Program-made: the position numbers and the translations under genes
DNA from: Deltaproteobacteria bacterium SG8_13
GTDB taxonomy: Bacteria > Desulfobacterota > Desulfobacteria > Desulfobacterales > SG8-13
Length of the DNA: 64,000 nucleotides
NCBI GenBank assembly: GCA_001303025.1
Contig: LJNK01000010.1
Span: forward strand, 1 to 64,000
Direction of reading: 5' to 3'
The notes under the pieces: model-generated
The model's database searches: none
What the model was told of the DNA's origin: nothing
Seen by the model: the letters and a program-made list of their open reading frames with translations, nothing else
Shown: positions 48,540 to 57,521 of the stretch, piece by piece
Numbering within the stretch: position 1 is the stretch's first letter
How the letters are laid out: each line of letters begins with the position of its first letter

Positions 48540-48935
48540 ATGCTGCTGAAACTGTTTCTGGCATTTACGCTGATTCCGGTGGTGGAAATTTATCTTCTCA
48601 TTAAAATCGGCGGTCACCTCGGCGCATTCAACACGGTGGCGCTGGTGGTTGCCACCGGATTTGCGGGCGCCTATCTGGCGCGGCTGCAGGGGATGCAAAC
48701 CATGCTCCGGGTCCGCTCCAGCCTCCAGCAGGGAGTCATGCCGGCAGAGGAAATGCTGGACGCCATGCTGATTTTCACTGCCGGCATTGTGCTGCTCACC
48801 CCCGGTTTCATCACCGATGCCTTGGGCCTGCTGCTGCTCATCCCGGAAACCCGCTTGCTGTTCAAGCGCTACCTGAGAAAAAAGCTCGACACATGGATGG
48901 AGGAGCAAAACGTTCGCATCGATCGCTTCCCCTGA
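48540..48935 (+). CDS. fxsA: FxsA-family membrane protein
   Basis: 131 residues with hydrophobic segments. LFLAFTLIPVVEIYLLIKIGGHLGAFNT and the TGFAGAYLARLQGM loop are the FxsA signature, and AEEMLDAMLIFTAGIVLLTPGFITDALGLLLLIP is the second conserved half. In E. coli the protein relieves F-plasmid exclusion of phage T7 when overproduced; its normal role is unclear. GGAGAAG precedes the ATG. Confidence 0.93.
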   Translation: MLLKLFLAFTLIPVVEIYLLIKIGGHLGAFNTVALVVATGFAGAYLARLQGMQTMLRVRSSLQQGVMPAEEMLDAMLIFTAGIVLLTPGFITDALGLLLLIPETRLLFKRYLRKKLDTWMEEQNVRIDRFP

Positions 48936-49006
48936 TGTAAAAAGGTGGGCAAAGCCCTTCTGGAATTCAGCAGCGGTATCGATCAAATCGCGAAAGGAAG
49001 CTGTGA

Positions 49007-49819
49007 ATGAAATACCAGACCGAGGCCGGACTATCGGCCCTGGACGTACCGGAAGTGCTGGCCGTCCTGTTTCACCCCCGCCCGGAGTTGGGGGCCGCAC
49101 CGGCGCTGCCCCCCAGCTGCGATCTGATGATCCCGGTGGAGGCGGAAGTGTCCGTGGGTGCCCGCTTCCACATCGCCGATGAGTCAGCACCCAATATTCT
49201 GTTTTTCCACGGAAACGGTGAAATCGTCGCCGATTACCACGACCTGGGGGCGCTGTACAACCGGATGGGAATCAACTTTCTGGCAGTCGATTATCGCGGC
49301 TATGGCCGATCGGGAGGCCAGCCGACGGTGGTCTCCATGATGGCCGACTGTCACCGCATATTCGAGTTCACCCGCACCTGGCTCCACGAACAGCGCCATC
49401 GCGGTCCGCTGGTGGTCATGGGCCGATCTCTGGGCAGTGCCTCGGCCATCGAGCTGGCCTCCGCGCACCGGCAAGCCGTGGCAGGGCTGGTTGTCGAAAG
49501 CGGTTTCGCCAGCGCCGGGCCGCTGCTGCGTTTGCTGGGTATCGATCCGGCGACCCTCGGATTTGACGAAAGCCGGTCATTTCGCAATGTCGACAAAATC
49601 AACACCGTCGATATGCCGACGGTGATTATTCATGCCGAACACGATCACATCATTTCGGTGCAGGAGGGTCAAACCCTCTTTGATGCATGCGGTTCAGCGC
49701 AAAAGGTCTTTGTGAAAATACCGGGAGCCAATCACAACGACATATTCATGCGCGGGCTGGATGCTTACATAGGGGCGGTCAAGCAGCTGACGGATCTGAC
49801 GCTGGCAGCCGCCGGTTGA
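49007..49819 (+). CDS. Alpha/beta hydrolase (BAAT/acyl-esterase-like serine hydrolase)
   Basis: 270 residues, soluble. Oxyanion FFHGNGE, VDYRGYGRSGG, nucleophile elbow GRSLGSASAIELA, acid in HAEHDHIISV and base His in PGANHNDIF. These match the BEM46/YfhR-like hydrolase group. A probable cytosolic esterase; substrate unknown. Convergent with the following hydrolase gene, 18 bp apart. Confidence 0.88.
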   Translation: MKYQTEAGLSALDVPEVLAVLFHPRPELGAAPALPPSCDLMIPVEAEVSVGARFHIADESAPNILFFHGNGEIVADYHDLGALYNRMGINFLAVDYRGYGRSGGQPTVVSMMADCHRIFEFTRTWLHEQRHRGPLVVMGRSLGSASAIELASAHRQAVAGLVVESGFASAGPLLRLLGIDPATLGFDESRSFRNVDKINTVDMPTVIIHAEHDHIISVQEGQTLFDACGSAQKVFVKIPGANHNDIFMRGLDAYIGAVKQLTDLTLAAAG

Positions 49820-49837
49820 CCAGAGCCTGCCGCTGTT

Positions 49838-50776
49838 CTATGCGCCTTTTACTGCAAACCGGTCAAAGGCTTTCCAAAACGCCGCACGTATCCGGTCGCA
49901 TTCCATCAGCACTTCGTGCCGTGCGTCCTCCAGCAGGAAAAAACGGCAGTTGGGCAGCCTCGAACAGGCACGGCGCTGAGAGGCTCCACAAACCACCGCA
50001 TCACGGCCGGCAGCAACCATCAGCACCGGAATAGTGATCGCTTCCAGGAACCCGGCGCCCTGCGTCAAGGAAATCGATTCGAGGGTTGCCGCCAGCCAGC
50101 CGAAGGTGGGTCCGCCCAGGGCCAGGTCGGGATTAGCGCTAAAAGCGTCGCGTTCCACTGTAAAACGCCTGGGGTCGGATGTCAGCGGATTGCCTTCAAA
50201 TGATCGCTTCAACGCACTGCGGCCGGTAGCGCCCGGCAGGTAGGTCTCCGACATGCCGGCAGCCAGTGCGAATCGGGCAAGCATCCCTGCCAGGCGCCTC
50301 GGGTAGGGAGCGGTGCGGATGTCGGTCATCGGCGAGGTCAAAACGGCTCGATCGACGATGTCCGGTTTCTGGTGTAAAAATCGCAGTGCGATGTGAGCGC
50401 CCATGGAGTGGGCGAGAATGATCAATGGCCGGTTTCCTGCCGGCAGCACGAACTGCTCGACGAATTGATTCAGATCCTGCAGGTAGTCTGCATAGCTTCG
50501 CACGTGGCCTTTCAGCCTGTCCGCCACAAGGCGTGTCGAAAGCCCCTGCCCTCGCCAGTCGATACTGAAAACCTCAAAGCCCCTTTCGTTCAGCTCGGCG
50601 ATCGTTTCCCTGTACTTTTCCAAAAATTCCTTGCGGCCGTTCAACAGCAGCACGCAGCCGCGACAGCGGTCGTTTTTTGCCGACCAGATGCCGTAACGAA
50701 TCGAAAAGCCGTCACCGGTCGAAAAACTGCCGGTGCGGGCAGCAGCGTCCGAACCGGCAGGTCGATCAGGGGGCAT
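49838..50776 (-). CDS. Alpha/beta hydrolase, lysophospholipase/monoacylglycerol-lipase-like
   Basis: 312 residues from the ATG with GGTGG upstream; a GTG three codons earlier is an alternative. Layout as in PldB-like serine hydrolases: VLLLNGRKEFLEKYRETIAELNERGFEVFSIDWRGQGLS, nucleophile AHSMGAHIALRF, acid in MVAAGRDAVV and base His in EDARHEVLMECD. The start lies inside the last codons of the upstream hydrolase gene (11-bp overlap), so the two should be translationally coupled. Confidence 0.88.
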   Translation of the reverse strand: MPPDRPAGSDAAARTGSFSTGDGFSIRYGIWSAKNDRCRGCVLLLNGRKEFLEKYRETIAELNERGFEVFSIDWRGQGLSTRLVADRLKGHVRSYADYLQDLNQFVEQFVLPAGNRPLIILAHSMGAHIALRFLHQKPDIVDRAVLTSPMTDIRTAPYPRRLAGMLARFALAAGMSETYLPGATGRSALKRSFEGNPLTSDPRRFTVERDAFSANPDLALGGPTFGWLAATLESISLTQGAGFLEAITIPVLMVAAGRDAVVCGASQRRACSRLPNCRFFLLEDARHEVLMECDRIRAAFWKAFDRFAVKGA

Positions 50777-51872
50777 ATTTGCCACCGACTTCTTTCAGGT
50801 GATTTTCAGCCGATCCGGCAACCAGCGGCCGGACATCCGCCGACGATTTGTATATCGGAACCGGCTCTTTCAGATAGGTGCTTACCGCCTCGAGCACCTG
50901 GGCCCGAATGGGCGCGCTTTCGTTAAACAGCTGATGCCGGCCTCCTTCGATCCGCACCACGCTTACCGTGGTAAATATGTTTTGCAGTGCAGCAATGTTG
51001 TGCTGCCAGTCCACCACACTGTCTTTGGTGCCCTGTAAGATCATCACCGGTTTTTTGCAGTCTCCGTAACCGGCCAGACGATCATTCCAGGCGTACAGCG
51101 CCTCGAGCCAGGTCAACGAAATCCTTCTGCCCTGCAGCGGATCCTTTCGCGACCATTCGACGAATACCGGATCGGAAGAGTTCCGGTGGCGGCGACGCGG
51201 CAGATCGTCCACAAACGGTTTGATCAAAAACAGCTGTGCGCGCGCCAGGCGGTGGAAGCGGTGATGAACGAGGGGAGCTGCCAGCACAACCCGGTCGAAA
51301 TCCGGGGTCTGCGGAGACTTTTTTACGATCGTCTCTATGGCGATGGCTGCTCCCGTACTGTGGCCGATCAGATGATAGGGACCCGGCAGATGCGGCAGGC
51401 AGATCTGAACGAAATCCTCGAAAATTCGTGCGTACTGTGCAAAATCTGAGATGGCGCCCGGATCACCGGAAGACAACCCGTGACCGGGAAGATCGAAAAT
51501 CGCAACTGCAAATCCATCTCCGATGCAGCGGTGAATCAGATGCTGCAGCAGGCCGGAGTGGTCGAAAAAACCGTGCAGCAGAAAAACGGAACCCACAGCC
51601 GCCCCTGGCAGGTAGACATGGGCGGCCAGCCGGTAGGACCCCGAATCGAAAGTCCCAAACCGGTGCGCTGCCTCTCCGCCGTCCAATCCGTAATAGCGAA
51701 AAAGCGCCGTCAGCTGCGGTAAAAACTCACGCGAATCCGTAAAGTCGAGTGGAGGAAGTTCCGATTTGATAAGGGCAACCTCCGCTGGCGTCCAGAAACC
51801 AACCGTTGGTTGGACCGCTTCGGAAGCAAGCAAAAGGATACCGATGGCCAGCAAGGTCGGCAACGGCGGCAT
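50766..51872 (-). CDS. Membrane-anchored or exported alpha/beta hydrolase (lysophospholipase-like)
   Basis: 368 residues from an ATG inside the frame; the open frame continues far upstream into the AOR gene and that part is not protein-like. The start gives a hydrophobic N-terminus (LPTLLAIGILLLASEAV) that may be a signal or anchor. Hydrolase core: VFLLHGFFDHSGLLQHL, FDLPGHGLSSG, nucleophile GHSTGAAIAIE, acid in LQGTKDSVVDW, base His in EGGRHQLFNE. It lies 56 bp after the AOR gene on the same strand and overlaps the next hydrolase. Confidence 0.82.
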   Translation of the reverse strand: MPPLPTLLAIGILLLASEAVQPTVGFWTPAEVALIKSELPPLDFTDSREFLPQLTALFRYYGLDGGEAAHRFGTFDSGSYRLAAHVYLPGAAVGSVFLLHGFFDHSGLLQHLIHRCIGDGFAVAIFDLPGHGLSSGDPGAISDFAQYARIFEDFVQICLPHLPGPYHLIGHSTGAAIAIETIVKKSPQTPDFDRVVLAAPLVHHRFHRLARAQLFLIKPFVDDLPRRRHRNSSDPVFVEWSRKDPLQGRRISLTWLEALYAWNDRLAGYGDCKKPVMILQGTKDSVVDWQHNIAALQNIFTTVSVVRIEGGRHQLFNESAPIRAQVLEAVSTYLKEPVPIYKSSADVRPLVAGSAENHLKEVGGKYAP

Positions 51873-51928
51873 GGCAGGCCAGCCGTGCCGGACGCTGCCG
51901 CGCAGCGGCGGCTTTGCGCTGCAGCGTG

Positions 51929-53737
51929 TCAACTGTTGCCACCGCCGGCAATGGGTCCTGCGTCCGGCCACCCCGGCGGCATTCCCTGCGGGCTCCATCC
52001 CCGTGCCAGATAGTATTGCCGCAGCAGCCGCTCGAACTGCTGCCGGGTGATTACCTGTCCGGTTTCCGGCAGCGGCTGCTGAAAAAAACGGCGTGGCAGC
52101 CGATCGTCTGCAGGTTGCAGGCCTTCTTTGAGGTTGAAGCGTCTCGCGTTGTCGTTGACATCGGCTGCAATTGCCCGCAGTTCTTTGATGTCGAGTGTCC
52201 AACCGGTGGCGGCTTCCAGGATTGTTGCCAGACGCTGCCAGGGATAAAGGTCCCGGTAAAAGCGGCACAGCACCAGCGTGTCGAAAAAGGTGAGACGATC
52301 TTCCCATTCCACCAGCATCTCGGATTTGCCCTCGATGCGTTCCGGGTCGATAAGACCGGAGAGCTCGGCCTTGTAAAATGTCGTTCGCAGGTGGCAGGCA
52401 CCCCGATCGGATGTGGCATAGGCCAGGCCCATTCCCTTCAGCAGACGGGGATCGTATCCGGCAGGCTCCATTCCCTTGACGTGAATCGCCTGATCGGACA
52501 TGCCCCAGCTTGACGCCACTGTCCGGATCCCTTCTGCGAGCAGGTCACCGATCCCCTCGCGATACGCAATTTTTGCAAGCAACCGGGCGATGCCGTCCAC
52601 ATCCCCATAGCCGATCTTTTCATCGATCCGGCGTTGTGCGACCGCCTCGATGGTAAGGGCGGCCAGGTTGCCGGCTGTGATGGTATCCAGTCCCAGACGG
52701 TCGCATATGTCGTTCAGATAGGCGATTTCCTCGATGCTGTCGACCTCGCACAATCCGCCAAAGGCGTAAATGGTCTCGTACTCCGGCCCTTCGATGCGCA
52801 GTCCCTGGTGCCGCCCCTGCTTTACCGTGGCCAGGCGGCCGCAGGCCATCATGCATTTCATGCAAGCGTGCGGCGTGACATCCAGCCGTTCATGCAGGGC
52901 GGCGGCGTTGATCTTGTCCACATGATCGGCGCGGCCCTTTTTCCAGTAACGGGTGGGGAAACATCCGGCCGCGTTGGTGATATCCACCAGCATGGGCGTT
53001 CCCATGCTCCTGTAAGCACTCGCCACACCGCTTTCCCGGGCGTGCTGCGCCAGCGAACTGGCACAACCCTTGATGGCCTCCGGATCCGCCGTCTGTTTGC
53101 TTCTGTTGCCCCGAAAGACGATCGCCTTGATCTTCTTGGACCCCATGACCGCACCGACGCCGGTACGACCGGCGCTGCGCCAGTAATCATTTTCGACAAC
53201 CGCAAACGCCACCCGGTTTTCACCGGCCGGACCGATACAAACCACCCCGCATCGGTTCGTTTCGGACCGCTTCTCCCGCACCCAGGCTTTCACCCGATCC
53301 TCGGTAGCGTACGTCTCCTGCCCCCACAGATCCTTGGCAGGGTGAAATACGGCTCCGTTCTCGGCAACTTCAATCCAAATGGGCTGGCTTCCGGTGCCGC
53401 GGATCATGACTGCATCGAAGCCGGCCCTGGACATATACTCGGCAACAGTCCCCCCTGAATACGATTCGGAGAGAAACCCGGTCAGCGGTGACTTGCAGAA
53501 GACACCGTGCCGGCAGGAGCCCCAGATGGTTGTGCCGGCAGTCGGGCCGACGGCAAAAATCAGATGGTTGTCTGGCCCCAGGGGATCGACGCGCGGCCGA
53601 TTGCAGCGGAGCAGCAGATGAACGGCCAGCCCTTTGCCCCCTATGCAGGTGCGCAACAGTTCTTCGGACAGGGTCTCGATCTCAAAAGTCTGGCGGCTCA
53701 CATCGACAATCAGCAGCCGCTGGTGGTATCCCTTCAT
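51929..53737 (-). CDS. Aldehyde:ferredoxin oxidoreductase family protein (tungsten-pterin)
   Basis: 602 residues, the usual AOR size. The N-terminal pterin domain has CIGGKGLAVHLL, AVGPTAGTTIWGSCRHGVFCKSPLTGF and GRTGVGAVMGSKK. The 4Fe-4S ligands appear as CMKCMMAC and a distal Cys in FDTLVLCRF, and EGPEYETIYAFGGLCEVD is the second metal-pterin segment. No signal peptide is seen. A GAGGAG site precedes the ATG. AOR members oxidise aldehydes or reduce acids with ferredoxin; some act on aromatic compounds. Subgroup and substrate cannot be assigned. Two lipase-like genes downstream overlap each other, hinting at a lipid- or ester-derived aldehyde substrate (inference). Confidence 0.93.
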   Translation of the reverse strand: MKGYHQRLLIVDVSRQTFEIETLSEELLRTCIGGKGLAVHLLLRCNRPRVDPLGPDNHLIFAVGPTAGTTIWGSCRHGVFCKSPLTGFLSESYSGGTVAEYMSRAGFDAVMIRGTGSQPIWIEVAENGAVFHPAKDLWGQETYATEDRVKAWVREKRSETNRCGVVCIGPAGENRVAFAVVENDYWRSAGRTGVGAVMGSKKIKAIVFRGNRSKQTADPEAIKGCASSLAQHARESGVASAYRSMGTPMLVDITNAAGCFPTRYWKKGRADHVDKINAAALHERLDVTPHACMKCMMACGRLATVKQGRHQGLRIEGPEYETIYAFGGLCEVDSIEEIAYLNDICDRLGLDTITAGNLAALTIEAVAQRRIDEKIGYGDVDGIARLLAKIAYREGIGDLLAEGIRTVASSWGMSDQAIHVKGMEPAGYDPRLLKGMGLAYATSDRGACHLRTTFYKAELSGLIDPERIEGKSEMLVEWEDRLTFFDTLVLCRFYRDLYPWQRLATILEAATGWTLDIKELRAIAADVNDNARRFNLKEGLQPADDRLPRRFFQQPLPETGQVITRQQFERLLRQYYLARGWSPQGMPPGWPDAGPIAGGGNS

Positions 53738-53912
53738 GTGGCAGACTCCTCAATGGGTGCGCGCTGGTGGCCATCGTAGCGAATTTCAACATCTTTCTCA
53801 AGTCGCCGGGAATTGCCGATTTGCTTGACCGGTGAGGAGTTCTTCATTATGGTATCCGCAACGGCCGGTGGGATATGTATCCGTAACGTGAAACCGCTGC
53901 GAGTGAAAAACC

Positions 53913-54161
53913 ATGGCTTTGCACACACATGATTTCGTTGAAACCTACGATGGGTTGATCGGGTTCGGGTTGGACCGGGAAGTCGACGAGAACACGGTAA
54001 TCTGCTACCTGCAGAAATTCTCCGACGATGCCCTGATATCCCAGCTGATCCAACGCCTGTCCGACGAAGAGCTTTCCGAAATATTCCGTCTGATATCACG
54101 CCTGTTGAAAACGCACCTCAGCGAGCCCGAGTATCACCGCCTGTTTCTGAAGGACGAATGA
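53913..54161 (+). CDS. Small hypothetical protein (82 aa)
   Basis: An acidic helical protein: LHTHDFVETYDGLIGFGLDREVDENTVICYLQKF and LIQRLSDEELSEIFRLISRLLKTHL. No domain recognised. It ends 27 bp before, and in the same frame as, the M29 peptidase gene, which suggests co-expression. Only a weak ribosome site is visible. Confidence 0.6.
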   Translation: MALHTHDFVETYDGLIGFGLDREVDENTVICYLQKFSDDALISQLIQRLSDEELSEIFRLISRLLKTHLSEPEYHRLFLKDE

Positions 54162-54188
54162 CATGGACCGCTGCGAAAAAAAAACCTG

Positions 54189-55388
54189 ATGCTGACCGAC
54201 AAACAGATGCAACGCTACGCCGACGTTCTCCTCTGGGCATTGAAAACCGCCCGCCGCGGGGCATTTCAAAAAAATGAAATCGTCGCGATCCACTATCATC
54301 GGCCGGCGATCGTACTGGCCGAGACCCTGTTTGCCAAACTGCTGGAAATGGGTCTGCACCCGGTCCAGCAGATGCTCCCCACTCCGGTGATGGAAACCGA
54401 TTTCTACTCGCTTGCCAACCGGCGCCAGCTGACCTTCATCCCGCCCGGCGACCGGAAGCTGCACGAACAGCTCAACGGCCGCATATTCCTGTATGCTCCC
54501 GAGTCCATCACCCACCTGGGGGGGATCGATCCGCGGCGGATTGGGGTGACTGCGGTTGCCCGCAAGTTTTTACGCGATATACTAACCCGGCGGGAGGCAA
54601 AGGGGTTGTTCGGCTGGACGCTGTGCATCTACCCTACGGAGGAGCTGGCCCGACAGTCCGGCTTGTCTCCGAAAGCGTACTGCCGGCAAGTTGTTCGTTC
54701 CTGTTTCCTGGACCGCCGCCGGCCCCTGCAGCAATGGCAGCGCGTGCACGGCGAAATCCAGGCGATCAAGCAGCGGCTCGGCCGCCTGTCGATCCGCCGG
54801 CTGCGGATCGAATCGGATCACTCGGATCTGGAGATCACGCCGGGAGAGCGGCGAAAGTGGCTGGGGCTGTCGGGCCGCAACATCCCCAGTTTCGAGGTGT
54901 TTTTATCCCCTGATTGGCGGGGAACCCGTGGGGTGTATTATGCGGATCAGCCTTCCTACCGCAGCGGAAACAGTGTCAAGGAGGTCCGCCTCGAATTCAA
55001 GGGCGGCAGGGTGATCAACGCGCGGGCGGCAGAGGGCGAAAAGTTTTTACGGCAGCAGCTTGCAATGGATGCAGGCGCCGGTCGGGTCGGTGAATTCTCT
55101 CTCACCGACAAGCGGTTTTCGAAGATCAACGCCTTTATGGCCAACACGCTCTACGACGAGAACTACGGTGGCAAATTCGGCAACTGCCACGTGGCGTTGG
55201 GGTCTTCCTATGCGGATTCATATGCCGGCAAACCGGCCGGATTGACCGCAGCCCGAAAAAAATCCCTTGGTTTCAACGACTCGGCCCTGCACTGGGATCT
55301 GGTCAACACCGAAAAAAAGCGGGTGACGGCCCACCTGAACGGCGACCGCAGCCTGACGCTATACGAAGATGGCCGTTTTTTGATATAA
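54189..55388 (+). CDS. M29-family (thermophilic-type) aminopeptidase
   Basis: 399 residues, the usual length for M29 metallo-aminopeptidases. Metal-ligand regions can be aligned: the Glu of NIPSFEVFLSP, GEFSL near residue 300 (Glu), NTLYDENYGGKFGNCHVALG (His and Tyr/Asp region) and ALHWDLV (His-x-Asp). These are cytosolic co-dependent exopeptidases. The start ATG has only a poly-A stretch and no obvious ribosome site; coupling to the upstream small gene may supply it. Confidence 0.88.
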   Translation: MLTDKQMQRYADVLLWALKTARRGAFQKNEIVAIHYHRPAIVLAETLFAKLLEMGLHPVQQMLPTPVMETDFYSLANRRQLTFIPPGDRKLHEQLNGRIFLYAPESITHLGGIDPRRIGVTAVARKFLRDILTRREAKGLFGWTLCIYPTEELARQSGLSPKAYCRQVVRSCFLDRRRPLQQWQRVHGEIQAIKQRLGRLSIRRLRIESDHSDLEITPGERRKWLGLSGRNIPSFEVFLSPDWRGTRGVYYADQPSYRSGNSVKEVRLEFKGGRVINARAAEGEKFLRQQLAMDAGAGRVGEFSLTDKRFSKINAFMANTLYDENYGGKFGNCHVALGSSYADSYAGKPAGLTAARKKSLGFNDSALHWDLVNTEKKRVTAHLNGDRSLTLYEDGRFLI

Positions 55389-55417
55389 CCCGTTTGTCGA
55401 AACCCTGGCGGCAGTCG

Positions 55418-55831
55418 TTATTGCTTTGACTTGAAATCGCGGGATACGGATGTAAAGGCGATGGCGACCGTGCCCGGCGGGGTTTCAAAAGGACCTTCGT
55501 TGACCTGAACGACCCCGCTCCGATTCCCCAGATTGTAAATGGCGTTTTTGCCCAGCACACGGCCCTCACCGCCCAGGTAGTTCACAAACACCGTGAGGCT
55601 GTAAAAACCTCTTTTTCTTTGCAGGGTAAAGCTCAGTTCGATTTTCCCCGGTTGCTGCAGGTCGGTTTGACGGAAAACGTAGCGGTAGTCGATGACCCAG
55701 TCAACATCGGATTGGATGCCCGACTGGGCGGTGTCTTTCGCCAGTGGAATCCGTCGATTTTCCTTGATTTGGCCGCCGATGCAACCGGCCAGAAGGAAAA
55801 GAGCGATGACGGCTATGCCCAGCGAGCGCAC
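55418..55831 (-). CDS. Lipoprotein of unknown function
   Basis: A GTG start gives 137 residues with a textbook lipoprotein signal (LGIAVIALFLLAGC). The open frame extends 44 codons further to an ATG, but that would bury the signal and overlap the PHP gene by 44 bp, so the GTG is preferred. The mature part is beta-rich: DVDWVIDYRYVFRQTD, GKIELSFTLQRKRGFYSLTVFVNYLGGEG and VQVNEGPFETPPGTVAIAFTSVSRDF. No family recognised. Confidence 0.6.
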   Translation of the reverse strand: MRSLGIAVIALFLLAGCIGGQIKENRRIPLAKDTAQSGIQSDVDWVIDYRYVFRQTDLQQPGKIELSFTLQRKRGFYSLTVFVNYLGGEGRVLGKNAIYNLGNRSGVVQVNEGPFETPPGTVAIAFTSVSRDFKSKQ

Positions 55832-55919
55832 AACACGCGGGCAAATCCTGTATGCACGAACGCGGCTGTTGATGATGGCCTCGCTTTCTGTTAGCGATTT
55901 TGGCGTCGACGGTTTGGTT

Positions 55920-56780
55920 TCAGGCGTCGACAGCTGCCGGTTTGCGCCAGTTCGTGTCGGCACCCAACTCCACCAATATCCGGATGGCCTCGTCGATGTT
56001 CACACCAACGGTGTCCGCTCCGTGCGAATCATCTCCCGGCACGATCGAAATCCCCAGATCGACGGCCTGTTGTAAAATTGCCCTGGTCGGATAGGGCTCC
56101 GCAGCGCCCTTTGACAGCGCCCGCACGTTACAGTCGAGCGTCAAATCCAGATCCCGGATCAGCCCCAGATTGCGCCCGATGCGCTGTGCAACCGCCGGCA
56201 GCGCCAGGCGCCGCTTGTAACCATCGTCGAAAATACGGATCAGATCGAAATGCCCCACAACCTGCGGCTCGATGGCGGTAATCATTTCAAACTGGGCGTC
56301 GAAGTATGAACAGTAGAGCTCCTCCAGTCCCCCCGCTGCCCTCACGGCGGCGTGGTAAAGTTCCGGAGAGTAGTCGAAGCCGATGTTGTCGACGTGGTGC
56401 AGCGAGCCGACGACGTAGTCGAAGGAAAACGTGTCCATCAACTGCCGGGCAAATCCAATGGCACCCTCGTAGGATTCCAGCTCGCAGCCGACAAACAATT
56501 GTATCTGGGATCGGTACCGGTCTTGCAGCCGTCGGCAGGCGGAGACATACTGTTCGAAGCGGCGATACATTTTTCCGGCATCCATGCCTTGCCGGATCTC
56601 TTCCGGGTACAGAAATCGATCTGACAGCGGCGGAATGTGTTCGGTGATGCCCACCCAGGTATAACGCTGGTCGATGTAAGCCTGAATGACTTCATCGAGC
56701 AGGTCGCTGGCGTGGTTGCAAAACTGTCCGCTGTGACCGCCGTGAATGGATACAAGGGCGGGAGTGTCGGCTGGGTTCAT
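55920..56780 (-). CDS. PHP-domain histidinol-phosphatase (HisK-type)
   Basis: 286 residues, PHP fold. Metal ligands appear as IHGGHSGQFCNHA (N-terminal His pair), GITEHIP, FVGCELES, GSLHHVDN, GHFDLIR and GDDSHG, the order seen in HisJ/HisK histidinol-phosphate phosphatases. The Gly-rich Asp-Ser-His end is characteristic. Histidine synthesis is the probable role, but some PHP phosphoesterases act on other substrates. Confidence 0.85.
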   Translation of the reverse strand: MNPADTPALVSIHGGHSGQFCNHASDLLDEVIQAYIDQRYTWVGITEHIPPLSDRFLYPEEIRQGMDAGKMYRRFEQYVSACRRLQDRYRSQIQLFVGCELESYEGAIGFARQLMDTFSFDYVVGSLHHVDNIGFDYSPELYHAAVRAAGGLEELYCSYFDAQFEMITAIEPQVVGHFDLIRIFDDGYKRRLALPAVAQRIGRNLGLIRDLDLTLDCNVRALSKGAAEPYPTRAILQQAVDLGISIVPGDDSHGADTVGVNIDEAIRILVELGADTNWRKPAAVDA

Positions 56781-57023
56781 CGGTCGATCCTTGAGCCGCC
56801 TGAAACCGATTGCGGGGGGATATGCTGAACAACCATTCCTGAGGGAACGGGGATTTACCCTTATTCAATTTCGGGGGTTTTTCTTTTTTCTACTCTTTGG
56901 CAGGCAAAGAAACCGCAGCCGCCGGTGCCGGAATGCGCAAAGGGCCGGTTTGCCCCCCTGCCGAAAAGTTTGCGGGCAAAGACTGCAGGGAACGGATGAT
57001 AAACACCCGGCTGCCTCACATTC
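56781..57023. other. Non-coding gap between the bifunctional nuclease and PHP genes
   Basis: 243 bp, with mixed T-rich (plus-strand 56871-56895) and GC-rich segments. CTTTG-CCTGC-CAAAG forms a small hairpin on the minus strand. It reads like a decayed or dispersed repeat, but I cannot show a second copy. No gene seen. Confidence 0.4.
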
Positions 57024-57521
57024 CTACACCTTGTATTTGCCGAAATCCTCCGGGTTGAGATTTTCAAGGTATTCGGCCCACTTTTTGCCTTCTTCACTCT
57101 GGTCGAGGGCTTCGCCCGCTTCCTGGTTGGCGGCCGATTTTTCGATGACCTTGTCGTCCACAAAAATCGGAGCATTGAATCGCAGCGCCAAGGCAATAGC
57201 ATCACTGGGGCGGGCGTCCATATCAAAAGAATTCTCACCGGACTCGAAAAATATCCTGGCGTAAAACGTGCTTTCTTTCAGGTCGCAGACTTCCACTCGC
57301 GTGACGGAGATGTTGATGATGTCGGAGAAATTTTTGAACAGATCATGGGTCATCGGCCGGTCAAATTTGACGTTCTGCAAGGCCGAGGCAATCGATGTGG
57401 CCTCCAGCAGGCCGATCCAGATGGGTACGGCCTGATCGGTTTGCTCCGACTTTAGGATGATAATCGGTGTATTGGACGTCGGATCCATGGTCAGTCCCGC
57501 TATGTTCACCTTATGCAGCAT
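57024..57521 (-). CDS. Bifunctional nuclease (BFN/DUF151) family protein
   Basis: 165 residues. The DUF151 core is VNIAGLTMDPTSNTPIIILKSEQTDQAVPIWIGLLEATSIASAL, TRVEVCDLKESTFYARIFF and DMDARPSDAIALALRFNAPIFV; the UVR-like C-terminal tail is acidic. The start overlaps the miaB stop by 11 bp, so the two are coupled. The family was named for nuclease activity in plants; the bacterial role is not settled. Confidence 0.9.
   Translation of the reverse strand: MLHKVNIAGLTMDPTSNTPIIILKSEQTDQAVPIWIGLLEATSIASALQNVKFDRPMTHDLFKNFSDIINISVTRVEVCDLKESTFYARIFFESGENSFDMDARPSDAIALALRFNAPIFVDDKVIEKSAANQEAGEALDQSEEGKKWAEYLENLNPEDFGKYKV

Noticed and set aside
53734-53847. 37-codon frame overlapping the AOR start by ATGA
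   Set aside because: The overlap is suggestive of coupling, but there is no ribosome site and the product has no recognisable character.
54159-54191. TGA between the 82-aa gene and the M29 gene as a third Sec codon
   Set aside because: The context (DE-TGA-HGPLRKKNL) has no conserved Cys/redox motif, and the next segment is not protein-like. The peptidase has a full family-length start at 54189.
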